NCBI GenBank assembly: GCA_018433835.1
Contig: JAHDQM010000027.1
Location: 1-64,000, forward strand
From: Methanoculleus sp.
Lineage (GTDB): Archaea; Halobacteriota; Methanomicrobia; Methanomicrobiales; Methanoculleaceae
Length of the DNA stretch: 64,000 nucleotides
Direction: 5' to 3'
Positions 17,089-26,313 of the stretch are shown piece by piece. Every line of letters begins with the position of its first letter. The first letter of the stretch is position 1. The translations under genes were made by a program, and so were the position numbers. The notes beneath the pieces are model-generated. The model worked only from the letters and a program-made list of their open reading frames with translations. It searched no databases and had not been told where the DNA came from.

Positions 17089-17415
17089 ATGCAGTTTGTA
17101 CGAGCGATAGTCAGGCCTGAAAAGAAGGACGAAGTCCTTGAAAACCTGTCGGCAGGGGGATTCAACGCCGCGACGGTCGTCGACGTCGTGGGTCGCGGCA
17201 AACAAAAGGGCATCAGGATGGGGGACGTCTACTACGACGAGATCCCCAAAACCCTCATCCTCGTCGCAATAGAGGACGCGGACAGAGACAGGATCGTGGA
17301 CATAATCCTCAAGACCGCTAAAACCGGCCCGAGCGGCAACTTCGGCGACGGGAAGATCTTCATCAGTCCCGTGGAAGAGGCGTACACCATCTCAAAGGGT
17401 GCGAAAGGTCTCTGA
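17089..17415 (+). CDS. nifI1: Nitrogenase PII-like regulator NifI1
   Basis: A 108-residue PII-family protein. With NifI2 it forms the complex that binds NifDK and switches nitrogenase off when ammonium appears, relieved by 2-oxoglutarate and ATP. Sequence shows the PII start MQFVRAIVRPEKKDEVLENL, a T-loop VVGRGKQKGIRMGDVYYDEIP and the C-terminal GDGKIFISPVEEAYTI. A GTG nine bases upstream is a possible alternative start. It lies 22 bp after nifH, the position typical of methanogens. Confidence 0.93.
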   Translation: MQFVRAIVRPEKKDEVLENLSAGGFNAATVVDVVGRGKQKGIRMGDVYYDEIPKTLILVAIEDADRDRIVDIILKTAKTGPSGNFGDGKIFISPVEEAYTISKGAKGL

Positions 17416-17430
17416 ACCAGCGGTGGTGAA

Positions 17431-17850
17431 ATGAAGGAGATTATGGCCATCGTGCGAATGAAAAAGACCGGTGCGACGAAACGTGCCCTGATCGAGGCGG
17501 GCGTCGCCGGTTTTACCGCCGTCAAAGCGATGGGCAGAGGAAAACTGCTGCCGCATGACGAAATAAACGTCCCCTGCAAGGAAAAACTCATGGGGATGGC
17601 CGCGACCGACGTCATCGACGGGGAGGAATCCGAAGAGCAGGTCGTCGCGTTCCTCGACGACAAAACTATGTTTCCGCGGCGGTTGTTCACCATCCTCGCC
17701 TACGACGAGGATGTGCCGCGGATCGTGGAGGCGATCATCAAGGCCAACCGCACGGAGCGCGGTGCAGGCGACGGGAAGATCTTCGTGACGCCTGTGGCCG
17801 ATGCAGTCCGTGTCCGCACGGGCGAATCCGGTGACGCTGCAATCTGGTAA
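17431..17850 (+). CDS. nifI2: Nitrogenase PII-like regulator NifI2
   Basis: A 139-residue PII-family protein, partner of NifI1 in post-translational switch-off of nitrogenase. It begins MKEIMAIVRMKKTGATKRAL, has the longer T-loop typical of NifI2 (GRGKLLPHDEINVPCKEKLMG) and ends GDGKIFVTPVADAVRVRTGE. It follows nifI1 by 15 bp with a GGTGG ribosome site. The pair between nifH and nifD is diagnostic of methanogen and some anaerobe nif operons. Confidence 0.93.
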   Translation: MKEIMAIVRMKKTGATKRALIEAGVAGFTAVKAMGRGKLLPHDEINVPCKEKLMGMAATDVIDGEESEEQVVAFLDDKTMFPRRLFTILAYDEDVPRIVEAIIKANRTERGAGDGKIFVTPVADAVRVRTGESGDAAIW

Positions 17851-17871
17851 GAACTACAGGAGACACGACAC

Positions 17872-19485
17872 ATGACGATGACGGATGTAAACGTCGACGA
17901 GTTGCTGGCGCCAATGCCGGACAAAGTAAAAAAGAACAGGAGAAAGCACATCGTCAAAAAGGATCTATCCGCCGGTTCCTGCCAGCAGATCGAGGCAAAT
18001 ACCAGGACTGTCCCCGGGATCATAACGCAGCGGGGATGCTGCTATGCCGGGTGCAAGGGCGTGGTCGTCGGGCCGATCAAAGATATGCTCACGATCACCC
18101 ACGGCCCGATCGGATGCGCGTACTACAGCTGGGGAACACGGCGGAACAAGGCACGGGTCGACGACAGGACTCCCCCGGAGGAGATCTACACAACGATGTG
18201 CTTCTCGACCGACATGCAGGAGAGCGACATCGTTTTTGGGGGCGAGAAGAAACTCGCGAAGATGATCGACGAGGTCGTGGAGATCTTCCACCCGAGGGCC
18301 ATCAACCTCTGTGCGACATGCCCGATCGGACTTATCGGCGACGACCTTGGCGCCGTTGCAAAAGCGGCGGAGAAGAGGCACGGGATTCCGGTGATCCATT
18401 ACAACTGCGAGGGCTATAAGGGAGTCAGCCAGTCGGCCGGCCACCATATCGCCAACAACCAGATCATGGAACGCATCATCGGGACCGGTACCGAGAAGGT
18501 GGACGGGAAATACGTCCTCAACATCCTCGGCGAGTACAACATCGGCGGCGACGCCTGGGAGAACGAGAGACTCCTTGAAGAGATCGGGTACACGATAGGC
18601 TCGACGCTTACCGGCGATTCTGCCTACGTAAACATCAGAAACATGCATAAGGCTCACCTGAACCTCGTCCAGTGCCACCGTTCGATCAACTACATCGCCG
18701 AGATGATGGAGACGAAGTACGGCACCCCCTGGCTGAAGGTGAACTTCATCGGTATCGATGCGACGATCGATACGCTCCGCGAGATTGCACGGTGTTTCGG
18801 CGACGAAGAACTGATAGCAAGGACCGAACTCGTCATAGAGCGCGAACTTGCCGCGGTCACGCCGGAGATCGAGAGATACCAAAAGATCCTCAAGGGCAGG
18901 ACCGCCTTTGTCTTCGTCGGCGGATCGCGCAGCCACCACTACCAGTTCCTGCTCAGGAATCTCGGCATGGAGGTCATGGTTGCGGGGTACGAGTTCGCCC
19001 ACCGTGACGACTACGAGGGGCGCGAGGTCATACCGACCATCAAGAGCGATGCGGACTCAAAGAACATCCCCGAGCTCCATCTCGAACCGGAACCCGGGAT
19101 ATACAGGCCGCCCCACCTGCACCTGAAGATGTCGAAGGAGAAGTACGATGAACTGGTCGCATCCGGCGTCCTCAACGACTACAAGGGGATGTACCCGGAC
19201 ATGGTAAACGGCGGCATCATGATCGACGACGCCAACCACTTCGAGACCGAAGAACTGGTCGAGATCTTCAAGCCCGACCTGATCTTCACCGGCATAAAGG
19301 ACAAGTACGTCACGCACAAGATGGGCCTCCCCTCGAAACAGATGCACTCGTACGACTACAGCGGCCCGTACACGTGCTTTAAGGGTGCGGTGACCTTTGC
19401 AAAGGATGTAGCGCATTCGCTCTCCACGCCCGCATGGAAGATGATCACGGCGCCCTGGGAGCAGAGCAAGACCGAACAGAGGTGA
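17872..19485 (+). CDS. nifD: Nitrogenase molybdenum-iron protein alpha chain NifD
   Basis: A 537-residue alpha subunit carrying FeMo-cofactor. P-cluster ligands are in RGCCYAGCKG, GPIGCAYYSWG and CATCPIGLIGDD; the cofactor Cys lies in LVQCHRSINY and the cofactor His in QMHSYDYSGPY. A GGAG ribosome site lies about 10 bp before the ATG at 17872. The insert around residues 385-420 (GREVIPTIKSDADSKN...EPEPGIYRPP) is common in methanogen-type proteins. Ligand pattern fits a functional Mo nitrogenase. Confidence 0.96.
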   Translation: MTMTDVNVDELLAPMPDKVKKNRRKHIVKKDLSAGSCQQIEANTRTVPGIITQRGCCYAGCKGVVVGPIKDMLTITHGPIGCAYYSWGTRRNKARVDDRTPPEEIYTTMCFSTDMQESDIVFGGEKKLAKMIDEVVEIFHPRAINLCATCPIGLIGDDLGAVAKAAEKRHGIPVIHYNCEGYKGVSQSAGHHIANNQIMERIIGTGTEKVDGKYVLNILGEYNIGGDAWENERLLEEIGYTIGSTLTGDSAYVNIRNMHKAHLNLVQCHRSINYIAEMMETKYGTPWLKVNFIGIDATIDTLREIARCFGDEELIARTELVIERELAAVTPEIERYQKILKGRTAFVFVGGSRSHHYQFLLRNLGMEVMVAGYEFAHRDDYEGREVIPTIKSDADSKNIPELHLEPEPGIYRPPHLHLKMSKEKYDELVASGVLNDYKGMYPDMVNGGIMIDDANHFETEELVEIFKPDLIFTGIKDKYVTHKMGLPSKQMHSYDYSGPYTCFKGAVTFAKDVAHSLSTPAWKMITAPWEQSKTEQR

Positions 19486-19492
19486 ACCAACG

Positions 19493-20869
19493 ATGCTCGA
19501 CTGCACACCAAAAGAGCCTCTCCAGAAAGATGCACACACGATAGGAAAGATCAACCCGATAAAGACATGCCAGCCGGTCGGTGCGATGTATGCAGCCCTC
19601 GGCATTCACGGCTGCCTCCCGCACAGCCACGGGTCGCAGGGGTGCTGTTCCTACCACCGGATGGCGCTATCAAGGCACTTCCACGAGCCCGCAATGGCCT
19701 CGACGAGTTCCTTCACGGAAGGAGCATCCGTATTCGGCGGCGCTGCAAACTTAAAGACCGCGATCAAGAACGTATTCGCGATCTACAACCCGGAGATCAT
19801 CGCAGTCCACACCACGTGCCTCAGCGAGACCATCGGGGACGACATCCCGACCATCATCAAGCAGTCGGAGGTCCCCGAAGGCAGGTACGTCATCCACGCC
19901 AACACACCGAGTTACCACGGCTCGCACATCACCGGGTTTTCGAACATGTGCAAGGGGATCGTATCCTACCTTGCAGAGTCGAACGGCAGCGAAAAGAAGG
20001 AGCGGGCGAACATATTCCCGGGGTTCGTAAACCCCGGGGATATGAGGGAGATCAAACGGATCGTAACCGAGATGGGCGTTCCCTCGATCATGTATCCCGA
20101 CACCACGGGCGTGATGGACTCGCCGATGCGCGATACCTACGAGATGTACCCCCGGGGCGGTGCGACAATCGAGGACATAAAAGACTCGGGCAACTCGAAG
20201 ATGACCCTCTCGCTCGGCGCATGGTCGTCGGATGAGGCGGCGGCGACTCTCCAGTCGAAGTGCGGAGTGCCCGGCGTCCCGCTCAGGATCCCGATCGGGG
20301 TCAAAGCGACCGACGACCTGATCATGGCGGTGAAAGAAGGGTTCGGGGTAGACGTGCCCGAATCCCTCGAAGTCGAGAGGGGGCAGGTCGTCGACACCCT
20401 GATCGACGTCCACTACCAGTACGAGGGGAAGAAGGTGGCGGTATTCGGGGATCCGGACATCATGGTCCCGCTCGCGGAGTTCCTCATCACCATGGGCATG
20501 ATCCCGAAGTACGTCGTTACCGGAACGCCGGGCAACAAGTTCGAGAAGACCGTCAACGGGATGCTCGAAGAAGCAGGGATAGAAGAAAGCAGGGTCCGGG
20601 CCGAGGGAGACCTCTTCGACCTCCACCAGTGGATCAAGGAGGAGCCGGTGGATCTCCTCATCGGCAACACGCATGGCAAGTACATCGCACGGGCCGAGGA
20701 CATCCCCCTGGTCAGGGTCGGGTTCCCGGTATTCGACCGGGCCGTACACCCGCTGATGCCGATCGTCGGCTACAAGGGGTGTCTCCGGCTGATCGAGATG
20801 ATCAGCAACGTGCTGCTCGAGCGGCGCGACCGCGACTCTCTGGACGAAGATTACGAACTGATCCTGTAA
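19493..20869 (+). CDS. nifK: Nitrogenase molybdenum-iron protein beta chain NifK
   Basis: A 458-residue beta subunit that shares the P-cluster with NifD. Ligand cysteines are in KTCQPVGAM, SQGCCSYHRMAL and TTCLSETIGDD. It starts 8 bp after nifD. It lacks the long N-terminal extension of bacterial NifK, as is usual for methanogens. The conserved TPSYHGSHITGF and GNTHGKYIA segments are present. Confidence 0.96.
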   Translation: MLDCTPKEPLQKDAHTIGKINPIKTCQPVGAMYAALGIHGCLPHSHGSQGCCSYHRMALSRHFHEPAMASTSSFTEGASVFGGAANLKTAIKNVFAIYNPEIIAVHTTCLSETIGDDIPTIIKQSEVPEGRYVIHANTPSYHGSHITGFSNMCKGIVSYLAESNGSEKKERANIFPGFVNPGDMREIKRIVTEMGVPSIMYPDTTGVMDSPMRDTYEMYPRGGATIEDIKDSGNSKMTLSLGAWSSDEAAATLQSKCGVPGVPLRIPIGVKATDDLIMAVKEGFGVDVPESLEVERGQVVDTLIDVHYQYEGKKVAVFGDPDIMVPLAEFLITMGMIPKYVVTGTPGNKFEKTVNGMLEEAGIEESRVRAEGDLFDLHQWIKEEPVDLLIGNTHGKYIARAEDIPLVRVGFPVFDRAVHPLMPIVGYKGCLRLIEMISNVLLERRDRDSLDEDYELIL

Positions 20870-20885
20870 GATTGGTGAAAGAGAC

Positions 20886-22277
20886 ATGGAAAACGAATGT
20901 TTCGTGCCCGCTGAGCCTACGGCATGCATCGATGAGAGGCAGTTCTCCATCATGACCACGGGAAAAAACAAAAGCCGCATTCACTGCGCCGACGACAGTC
21001 TGGCCGGGGCCGTGAGCCAGCGCGCCTGCGTGTATTCCGGGGCGAGGGTGGTCTTGAATCCGGTGACGGATGCGGTCCACCTCGTCCACGGCCCCATCGG
21101 GTGTGCGGCGTACACATGGGATATCCGCGGCAGCCTGTCCAGCGGCCCGGAGATGTTTCGGCAGAGTTTTTCCACCGACTTGAAAGAGCGGGACGTGGTC
21201 TTTGGTGGAGAGAAGAAATTGGTCGCCTGTATCGACGAAGTCGTCGAGAAGTACCACCCCCCGGCGATATTCGTCTACGCAACCTGCGTCGTCGGGTTGA
21301 TCGGCGACGACATCGTCGCCGTCTGCAAGGAGGCGTCGGAGAGACACGGCATCGACGTGATCCCGGTGGAATCCAGCGGCTTCATATCGGGAAACAAGAT
21401 CGTCGGCTACCGGGCGGCAGGAGAAGCCCTGTTGAAGTTGATCCGCCCTGAGGAAGGAGAGACCGTCGAAAAAACGCGAAAACTCAATTTCCTCGGCGAA
21501 TACAACCTGGGCGGCGAGAAGTGGCTCGTCGAGCGCTATCTTGCGGAGATGGGCGTCGAGATCAACGTGGCCTTCACCGGGGACTCGACCGTCGCAGCCC
21601 TGAAGAAAGCCCCGGGAGCATGCCTGAACCTGGTGCAGTGCAGCGGCTCCATGCACTGGGTGGCGATGAGCCTGGAGAAGGAGTACGGCATCCCGTACAT
21701 CGACGTGAACTTCTTCGGCGCCGAGAACACCGCGGAAAGCCTGCGCAAGATCGCCCGTTTCTACGGGGACGAGGAGATCGTGCGCCGGACGGAGGCGCTC
21801 ATCGAGCGCGAGATGGAGAGAGTCCGGCCGGTCATCGCGAAGTACCGGGCAAAACTGGCAGGAAAGCGGGCGGCGATCTACGTGGGCGGCGCCTTCAAGG
21901 CGCTCGCCATCATCCGCCAGTTGCAGGAACTCGGCATGGAGGTCATGTTCACCGGCACGCAGACCGGCAAGCCCGAAGACTACGAGCAGATCGGCAACAT
22001 CGTCAGCGAGGGGACGGTCGTGATCGACGACGCCAACCCCGCCGAGATCGAGAAGTTCCTGCTGGAGAAAAATGTCGATATGATGGCCGGCGGCGTGAAG
22101 GAGCGTTTCCTTGCGCACAAACTGGGCGTCGGCTTCGTCGACCACAACCACGACCGCAAAGACGGTCTTGCCGGGTTCGACGGAGCGATCAGGTTCGCCA
22201 GCGAGGTGTACGCCACCACCTGCTCCCCGGTCTGGGAACGGGTGAAGAAGAACCCCTTCGAGGAGGCGGAAGGATGA
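20886..22277 (+). CDS. nifE: FeMo-cofactor scaffold protein NifE
   Basis: A 463-residue NifD paralogue that forms the NifEN scaffold on which NifB-cofactor is matured to FeMo-co. It keeps QRACVYSGARVV, HGPIGCAAYTWD and ATCVVGLIGDD cysteines, while the NifD cofactor-His region is replaced by KLGVGFVDHNHDRKDGLAGFDG. NifE-type N-terminal cysteine segment (NECFVPAEPTACID) is present. It starts 16 bp after nifK behind GGTGAAAG, and its TGA overlaps the nifN ATG. Confidence 0.94.
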   Translation: MENECFVPAEPTACIDERQFSIMTTGKNKSRIHCADDSLAGAVSQRACVYSGARVVLNPVTDAVHLVHGPIGCAAYTWDIRGSLSSGPEMFRQSFSTDLKERDVVFGGEKKLVACIDEVVEKYHPPAIFVYATCVVGLIGDDIVAVCKEASERHGIDVIPVESSGFISGNKIVGYRAAGEALLKLIRPEEGETVEKTRKLNFLGEYNLGGEKWLVERYLAEMGVEINVAFTGDSTVAALKKAPGACLNLVQCSGSMHWVAMSLEKEYGIPYIDVNFFGAENTAESLRKIARFYGDEEIVRRTEALIEREMERVRPVIAKYRAKLAGKRAAIYVGGAFKALAIIRQLQELGMEVMFTGTQTGKPEDYEQIGNIVSEGTVVIDDANPAEIEKFLLEKNVDMMAGGVKERFLAHKLGVGFVDHNHDRKDGLAGFDGAIRFASEVYATTCSPVWERVKKNPFEEAEG

Positions 22278-23671
22278 CCGGATGTAAGGTCACGTCACGG
22301 GTACGGCAGGTCAACGAGAACCAGTGTCACATGTGCATGCCGCTCGGCGGCGTCATCGCTCTCCGGGGCGTCGAACATTCCGTCGCACTGGTGCACGGTT
22401 CCCAGGGTTGCAGCACCTACATGCGTCTCGCGAACGTCGAGCACTTCAACGAGCCGATAGACATCGCCTCCTCGTCCTTAAACGAGAAGCAGGCGATCTT
22501 CGGGGGGGAGGCGAACCTGAGGATCGCGCTGGACAACGTGATCCGGGTCTACCGCCCGAAGGTCATCGGCATCCTGACGAGCTGCCTCGCCGAGACCATG
22601 GGCGACGATGTCGAGCGGTTCGTCGAGACCTACAGGACAGACCGGGAGATCGGGGAGATCGAGATCATCTCCGTCTCCACGCCGAGTTACGGCGGCACTC
22701 ACACCGAAGGGTTCTGGGCGACGACGCGGGCGGTCATCGCCCACTATGCCCGGCCGGCCGAGCGCCACGGGGGGATCAACGTCATCGTCCCCAACATCAG
22801 TCCGGCCGATATCAGGGAGATCAAACGCCTCCTCGACCTGATGGGGCTCGAGTACACGCTGCTGCCCGACTACTCCCTGACGCTGGACCGCCCCTTCGGG
22901 GGACGCTACCAGAAGATCGCGCCGGGCGGCACCCCGACCGCCGCGATCGCACGCATGAGCGGAGCACGGGCCACCATCCAGTTCGGCCTCACCTGCCCGG
23001 ACACCCTGTCCCCCGGCCTCTTCCTGGAAGAGCGGTTCGGCGTCCCGCTGATCAATCTCCCGCTCCCCATCGGCCTCGACGGCACGGACCTGTTTGTCGG
23101 GACCTTGAAGGACCTCAGCGGGCAACCCGTGCCCGATAGCCTCATGCTGGAACGGGGATGGCTCTGCGACGCGATGGCCGACACCCACAAGATCAACGCG
23201 GCGGCGCGGCCGGTCATCTACGGCGAACCCGAACTGGTCTATGCCCTGGCAAAACTCTGCCTGGAGAACGGGTCGGTTCCTGCCGTCATCGCCGGCGGGA
23301 CACGCAACAGCGGCCTTGCCGCGCTGCTGCAGCCCCTGCTGAAAGACGCGCTGGAAGAACCGATCGTCCTCGAAGAAGCGGACTTCGTGACGATCGAGGA
23401 CGCGGCGGTGCGGACGTCGGCGAACCTTGCCGTCGGCCACTCGGGCGGCAAATACCTGACCGAACGGCAGGGGATCCCCGGACTCAGGGTAGGGTACCCC
23501 ATCCACGACCGGGTCGGCGGACAGAGAATCCTGTCGGTCGGCTATGCGGGCACCCTCGCCCTCCTGGACCGTTTCACCAACACCCTGCTGGAAGCGAAGT
23601 ACAGTTCCTACCGCAGACAACGGAAAGAAGAGTTACTCAACGAAAAAGGTGTATCCGATGCAAAAGCCTGA
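22274..23671 (+). CDS. nifN: FeMo-cofactor scaffold protein NifN
   Basis: A 465-residue NifK paralogue and partner of NifE. It starts at an ATG overlapping the nifE stop (ATGA), so the two are translationally coupled. Seen: NQCHMCMPLGGVIALRG, HGSQGCSTYMRLANVEHFNEP and TSCLAETMGDD. The C-terminal GHSGGKYLTERQGIPGLRVGYP is like NifK/NifN family ends. The open frame upstream of 22274 is only a nifE shadow. Confidence 0.94.
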   Translation: MTGCKVTSRVRQVNENQCHMCMPLGGVIALRGVEHSVALVHGSQGCSTYMRLANVEHFNEPIDIASSSLNEKQAIFGGEANLRIALDNVIRVYRPKVIGILTSCLAETMGDDVERFVETYRTDREIGEIEIISVSTPSYGGTHTEGFWATTRAVIAHYARPAERHGGINVIVPNISPADIREIKRLLDLMGLEYTLLPDYSLTLDRPFGGRYQKIAPGGTPTAAIARMSGARATIQFGLTCPDTLSPGLFLEERFGVPLINLPLPIGLDGTDLFVGTLKDLSGQPVPDSLMLERGWLCDAMADTHKINAAARPVIYGEPELVYALAKLCLENGSVPAVIAGGTRNSGLAALLQPLLKDALEEPIVLEEADFVTIEDAAVRTSANLAVGHSGGKYLTERQGIPGLRVGYPIHDRVGGQRILSVGYAGTLALLDRFTNTLLEAKYSSYRRQRKEELLNEKGVSDAKA

Positions 23672-23966
23672 ACGTCACATCTTCATCTGCACGAGTTCAC
23701 GCGTAAACGGCCAGCAGAAAGGGTTCTGCCACTCCCGGGACGGCGTGACCGTCATGATGAAGTTCATGGAGGAGATCGAGGATCGCGAACTCGGCGGCGA
23801 GGTGTTCATCAACAACACCGGCTGTTTCGGCATCTGCGATAAGGGGCCGATCATCGTGGTCTATCCGGACAACGTCTGGTACGGGTCGGTCACGCCCGAA
23901 GACGTCGAGGAGATCCTTGATACGCACATCGAAGGCGGCAACGTCGTGGAGCGCCTGGTGATCTAG
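23658..23966 (+). CDS. Thioredoxin-like [2Fe-2S] ferredoxin
   Basis: A 102-residue protein overlapping the nifN end by 14 bp. Cysteines are arranged as FICTSS...GFCHSRDG...NTGCFGICDKGP, the CX10-12C / CX3C pattern of thioredoxin-fold [2Fe-2S] ferredoxins. In nif clusters such ferredoxins are linked to electron supply or to cluster assembly and protection. Coupling to nifN favours a role in cofactor assembly, but this is inference. Confidence 0.9.
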   Translation: MQKPERHIFICTSSRVNGQQKGFCHSRDGVTVMMKFMEEIEDRELGGEVFINNTGCFGICDKGPIIVVYPDNVWYGSVTPEDVEEILDTHIEGGNVVERLVI

Positions 23967-24617
23967 ATGTGCGGACGGTGCGAAGATCACGGCGGCGCCG
24001 GGGAGATTGCAGTACTCCTCGATGCGGACGGTTTCTCCGGCAGGTTCACCGAACCCGGAAAGGTCGTCGTGTACAAACGATGCGGCCCCTCCTTTGAGGC
24101 CGAGCGCGAGATGGAGACCGCTTTCGACCGGAGCAGAGGGCTCGCGGAACTGCGCTCGAAGATGAGCGAACTCCTGCAGTTCCTCGGCCCCTGCAGGATC
24201 TTCGTCGCGAAGTCGGCGAGCGGTGCCGTCTACTTCGAGCTCGAGAAGGCAGGGTTCAGCGTGTGGGAGGTCTCCGGCAGACCCGCCGAGTTTCTCGACA
24301 GCGTGCTGAAGGGCGAGGAGGAGGCGGAGAGCGCAGCGGCACCGGCCGTGGAGATCCCCGTACCCGGCGAGGTCTCGCCCGGAAACTACTTCATCTCGAT
24401 CAAGGAGGTCCAGGGAAAGGCGCCCTTCGTCAGCAGCAAGCAGGTTCTCCAGGAATTCATCTGCCGGGCCGGTTTCGATGCGCTGGAGGTGATCTGCGAC
24501 CACGTGCCCCCCTGGATCGAGATGGAAGCGGAACGGAGGGGATATGCCATGGAGGCCGAACAGCTCGGGAAGAACGAAGTTCGCGTGAGGCTCGCGAGGG
24601 AGCCGGACTGCCGGTGA
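23967..24617 (+). CDS. AnfO-family nitrogenase accessory protein
   Basis: A 216-residue protein starting directly after the ferredoxin stop. It matches the outline of AnfO/VnfO proteins first found with iron-only nitrogenase: EIAVLLDADGFSGRFTEPGK at the start, GLAELRSKMSELLQFLGPCR in the middle, YFELEKAGFSVWEVSGRP, then a variable acidic linker (~residues 110-130) and SPGNYFISIKEVQGK and VICDHVPPWIEMEAE near the end. Its biochemical role is not settled. Its presence in a NifDK (molybdenum) operon suggests a general accessory role. Confidence 0.8.
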   Translation: MCGRCEDHGGAGEIAVLLDADGFSGRFTEPGKVVVYKRCGPSFEAEREMETAFDRSRGLAELRSKMSELLQFLGPCRIFVAKSASGAVYFELEKAGFSVWEVSGRPAEFLDSVLKGEEEAESAAAPAVEIPVPGEVSPGNYFISIKEVQGKAPFVSSKQVLQEFICRAGFDALEVICDHVPPWIEMEAERRGYAMEAEQLGKNEVRVRLAREPDCR

Positions 24618-24659
24618 GGTGTCGTCTCCGAAGCTCGCAATCGATCAAGGCAATTTCAG

Positions 24660-24697
24660 TTACACCCACGTAATCCAGCCGTATATTCGAGGCATAC
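24660..24697 (+). promoter_or_regulatory. Possible operator upstream of modA
   Basis: Two small inverted repeats lie just before modA: TTAC-N6-GTAA (24660-24673) and GTAT-N9-ATAC (24681-24697). The second begins CGTATATT, reminiscent of molybdate-responsive ModE sites. The short gap to the ATG at 24699 leaves no room for a leader, so the sites might act on read-through transcription. Support is weak. Confidence 0.3.
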
Positions 24698-24698
24698 A

Positions 24699-25520
24699 AT
24701 GAGATCTCACGACAAAGTTACACTACTGGTGCCGCTTCTCCTCATCGCCGTAATGCTCGCCGTTGCGGGATGCACCGGCACCACGCAGCCGACCGGAGGG
24801 CAGACGACGCTGACGGTCTTTACCGCCGCATCCCTTACGGGAGCCTTCTCCGGGATCGGGGAAACCTACATGGCAGAGAACCCGGACGTCGTCGTCGACT
24901 GCGTCTTCGACGGCTCCCAGGCGCTCCGCACCCAGATCGAGCAGGGCGCATCGCCGGACATCTTCGTCTCGGCGAACGTGAAGCATATGGGAGCCCTGCA
25001 GGGAGGAGGGTTCATGGAGAACGATACGGTCACGGTCTTCCTCGAGAACTCACTTGCCGTGATCGTTCCCGCCGAAAACCCGGCAAACGTCACGAGCCTC
25101 GCCGATCTCGCGCGGCCAGGCGTCAGACTCGTCATCGGGACAAAGGATGTCCCGTTCGGGTCCTACACCCGGCAGGTGCTCGATACGATGGCGGCCGACC
25201 CAGCCTACGGGGCGGCATACCGGGACGCCGTGATGGAAAACGTCATCTCCGAGGAGACCGCGATTACGACGGTGATGCCCAAACTGACGCTCGGCGAAGC
25301 GGATGCGGCATTCGTCTATAAGTCGGACGTCCGGCCGGAGGATCGCTCCCTGGTCCGCCGGATCGAGGTTCCGGCGGAGTACAACGTCGTCGCGGAGTAC
25401 CCGCTCGGGATACTCGCCTCGTCGGAGCAGAAGGCCGAGGCGGCCGCGTTCATCGCGTTCGTCCGCGGTCCGACAGGCAATGCCATCCTGGAATCCTATG
25501 GATTCGACCCGGTTCAGTAG
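24699..25520 (+). CDS. modA: Molybdate ABC transporter, binding lipoprotein
   Basis: A 273-residue extracytoplasmic molybdate/tungstate-binding protein. It has a signal peptide and lipobox (AVMLAVAGC) followed by a Thr-rich linker, then the ModA fold: LTVFTAASLTGAF, VDCVFDGSQALRTQIEQGASPDIF, VIGTKDVPFGSYTRQVLD and DAAFVYKSDV. First gene of modABC, 80 bp after the AnfO-like gene on the same strand. It supplies metal for FeMo-co; tungstate binding cannot be excluded. Confidence 0.93.
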   Translation: MRSHDKVTLLVPLLLIAVMLAVAGCTGTTQPTGGQTTLTVFTAASLTGAFSGIGETYMAENPDVVVDCVFDGSQALRTQIEQGASPDIFVSANVKHMGALQGGGFMENDTVTVFLENSLAVIVPAENPANVTSLADLARPGVRLVIGTKDVPFGSYTRQVLDTMAADPAYGAAYRDAVMENVISEETAITTVMPKLTLGEADAAFVYKSDVRPEDRSLVRRIEVPAEYNVVAEYPLGILASSEQKAEAAAFIAFVRGPTGNAILESYGFDPVQ

Positions 25521-26313
25521 GGTCGCAAGGCCGGGGGAGGCCGCCCTCTCCCTCCTCGTATTTTGCCTTATCGCGTGCTTCCTCCTCTTCGTGACGATCC
25601 CCGTAGCCTCGCTCTTCCTGCGGATCACCCCCGAGGCGTTTCTCTCGTCGCTGCAACAGCCGGCGGTCGTCGACGCCCTCCGGCTCTCCCTGGTCACCGC
25701 CTCGGTAAGCACCGCGGTCGTCGTCCTCCTGGGGACGCCGCTCTCATACGTAAACGCACGGGTACGGTACCGCGGCCGGGAGATCGTCGATACCCTCACG
25801 GACCTTCCGATCGTGCTTCCGCCGGCGGTGGCGGGGATCGCGCTGTTGATGGCCTTCGGCCGCCGGGGCGTCGTCGGGGAGTTTCTCGACGGGCTCGGCA
25901 TAACCGTCGCGTTCACGACGCTTGCGGTGATCCTCGCCCAGATCTTCGTCGCCTCCCCGTTCTACATCCGGCAGGCGAGGGCGAGTTTCGAGGCGGTCGA
26001 CCAGCTCTACGAGGACGCGGCCCGGACGCTCGGGGCGTCGAGGCTCGCCGTCCTCCTCCGCGTCTCGATCCCCATCGCACGGAGCGGGCTCGTCTCCGGT
26101 GCGATCCTCTCGTTCGCCCGGGCGCTCGGCGAGTTCGGCGCGACGATCATGTTCGCCGGCAACTTCCAGGGCCGGACCCAGACGATGCCGCTTGCGATCT
26201 ACACGACGATGCAGGGCGACCTCAACGACGCGATCAGCATCGCGATCGTCCTCGTGGTTATATCGTTCGCCGTGATCCTGGCGGTCAAGTACACAACCCG
26301 GAGGACTGCATGA
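25498..26313 (+). CDS. modB: Molybdate ABC transporter, permease
   Basis: A 271-residue permease with about five or six membrane spans (LLVFCLIACFLLFVTIPVASLF at the N terminus). The EAA-type coupling loop is EDAARTLGASRLAVLLRVSIP, followed by ALGEFGATIMFAGN, the hallmark of ModB/CysT-type permeases. The start at 25498 overlaps modA by 23 bp. The longer upstream frame is a modA shadow. Confidence 0.93.
   Translation: MDSTRFSRVARPGEAALSLLVFCLIACFLLFVTIPVASLFLRITPEAFLSSLQQPAVVDALRLSLVTASVSTAVVVLLGTPLSYVNARVRYRGREIVDTLTDLPIVLPPAVAGIALLMAFGRRGVVGEFLDGLGITVAFTTLAVILAQIFVASPFYIRQARASFEAVDQLYEDAARTLGASRLAVLLRVSIPIARSGLVSGAILSFARALGEFGATIMFAGNFQGRTQTMPLAIYTTMQGDLNDAISIAIVLVVISFAVILAVKYTTRRTA

Noticed and set aside
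21521-22273. N-terminal extension of nifN
   Set aside because: It is the shadow of nifE in another frame; the nifN start overlapping the nifE stop gives the normal family length.
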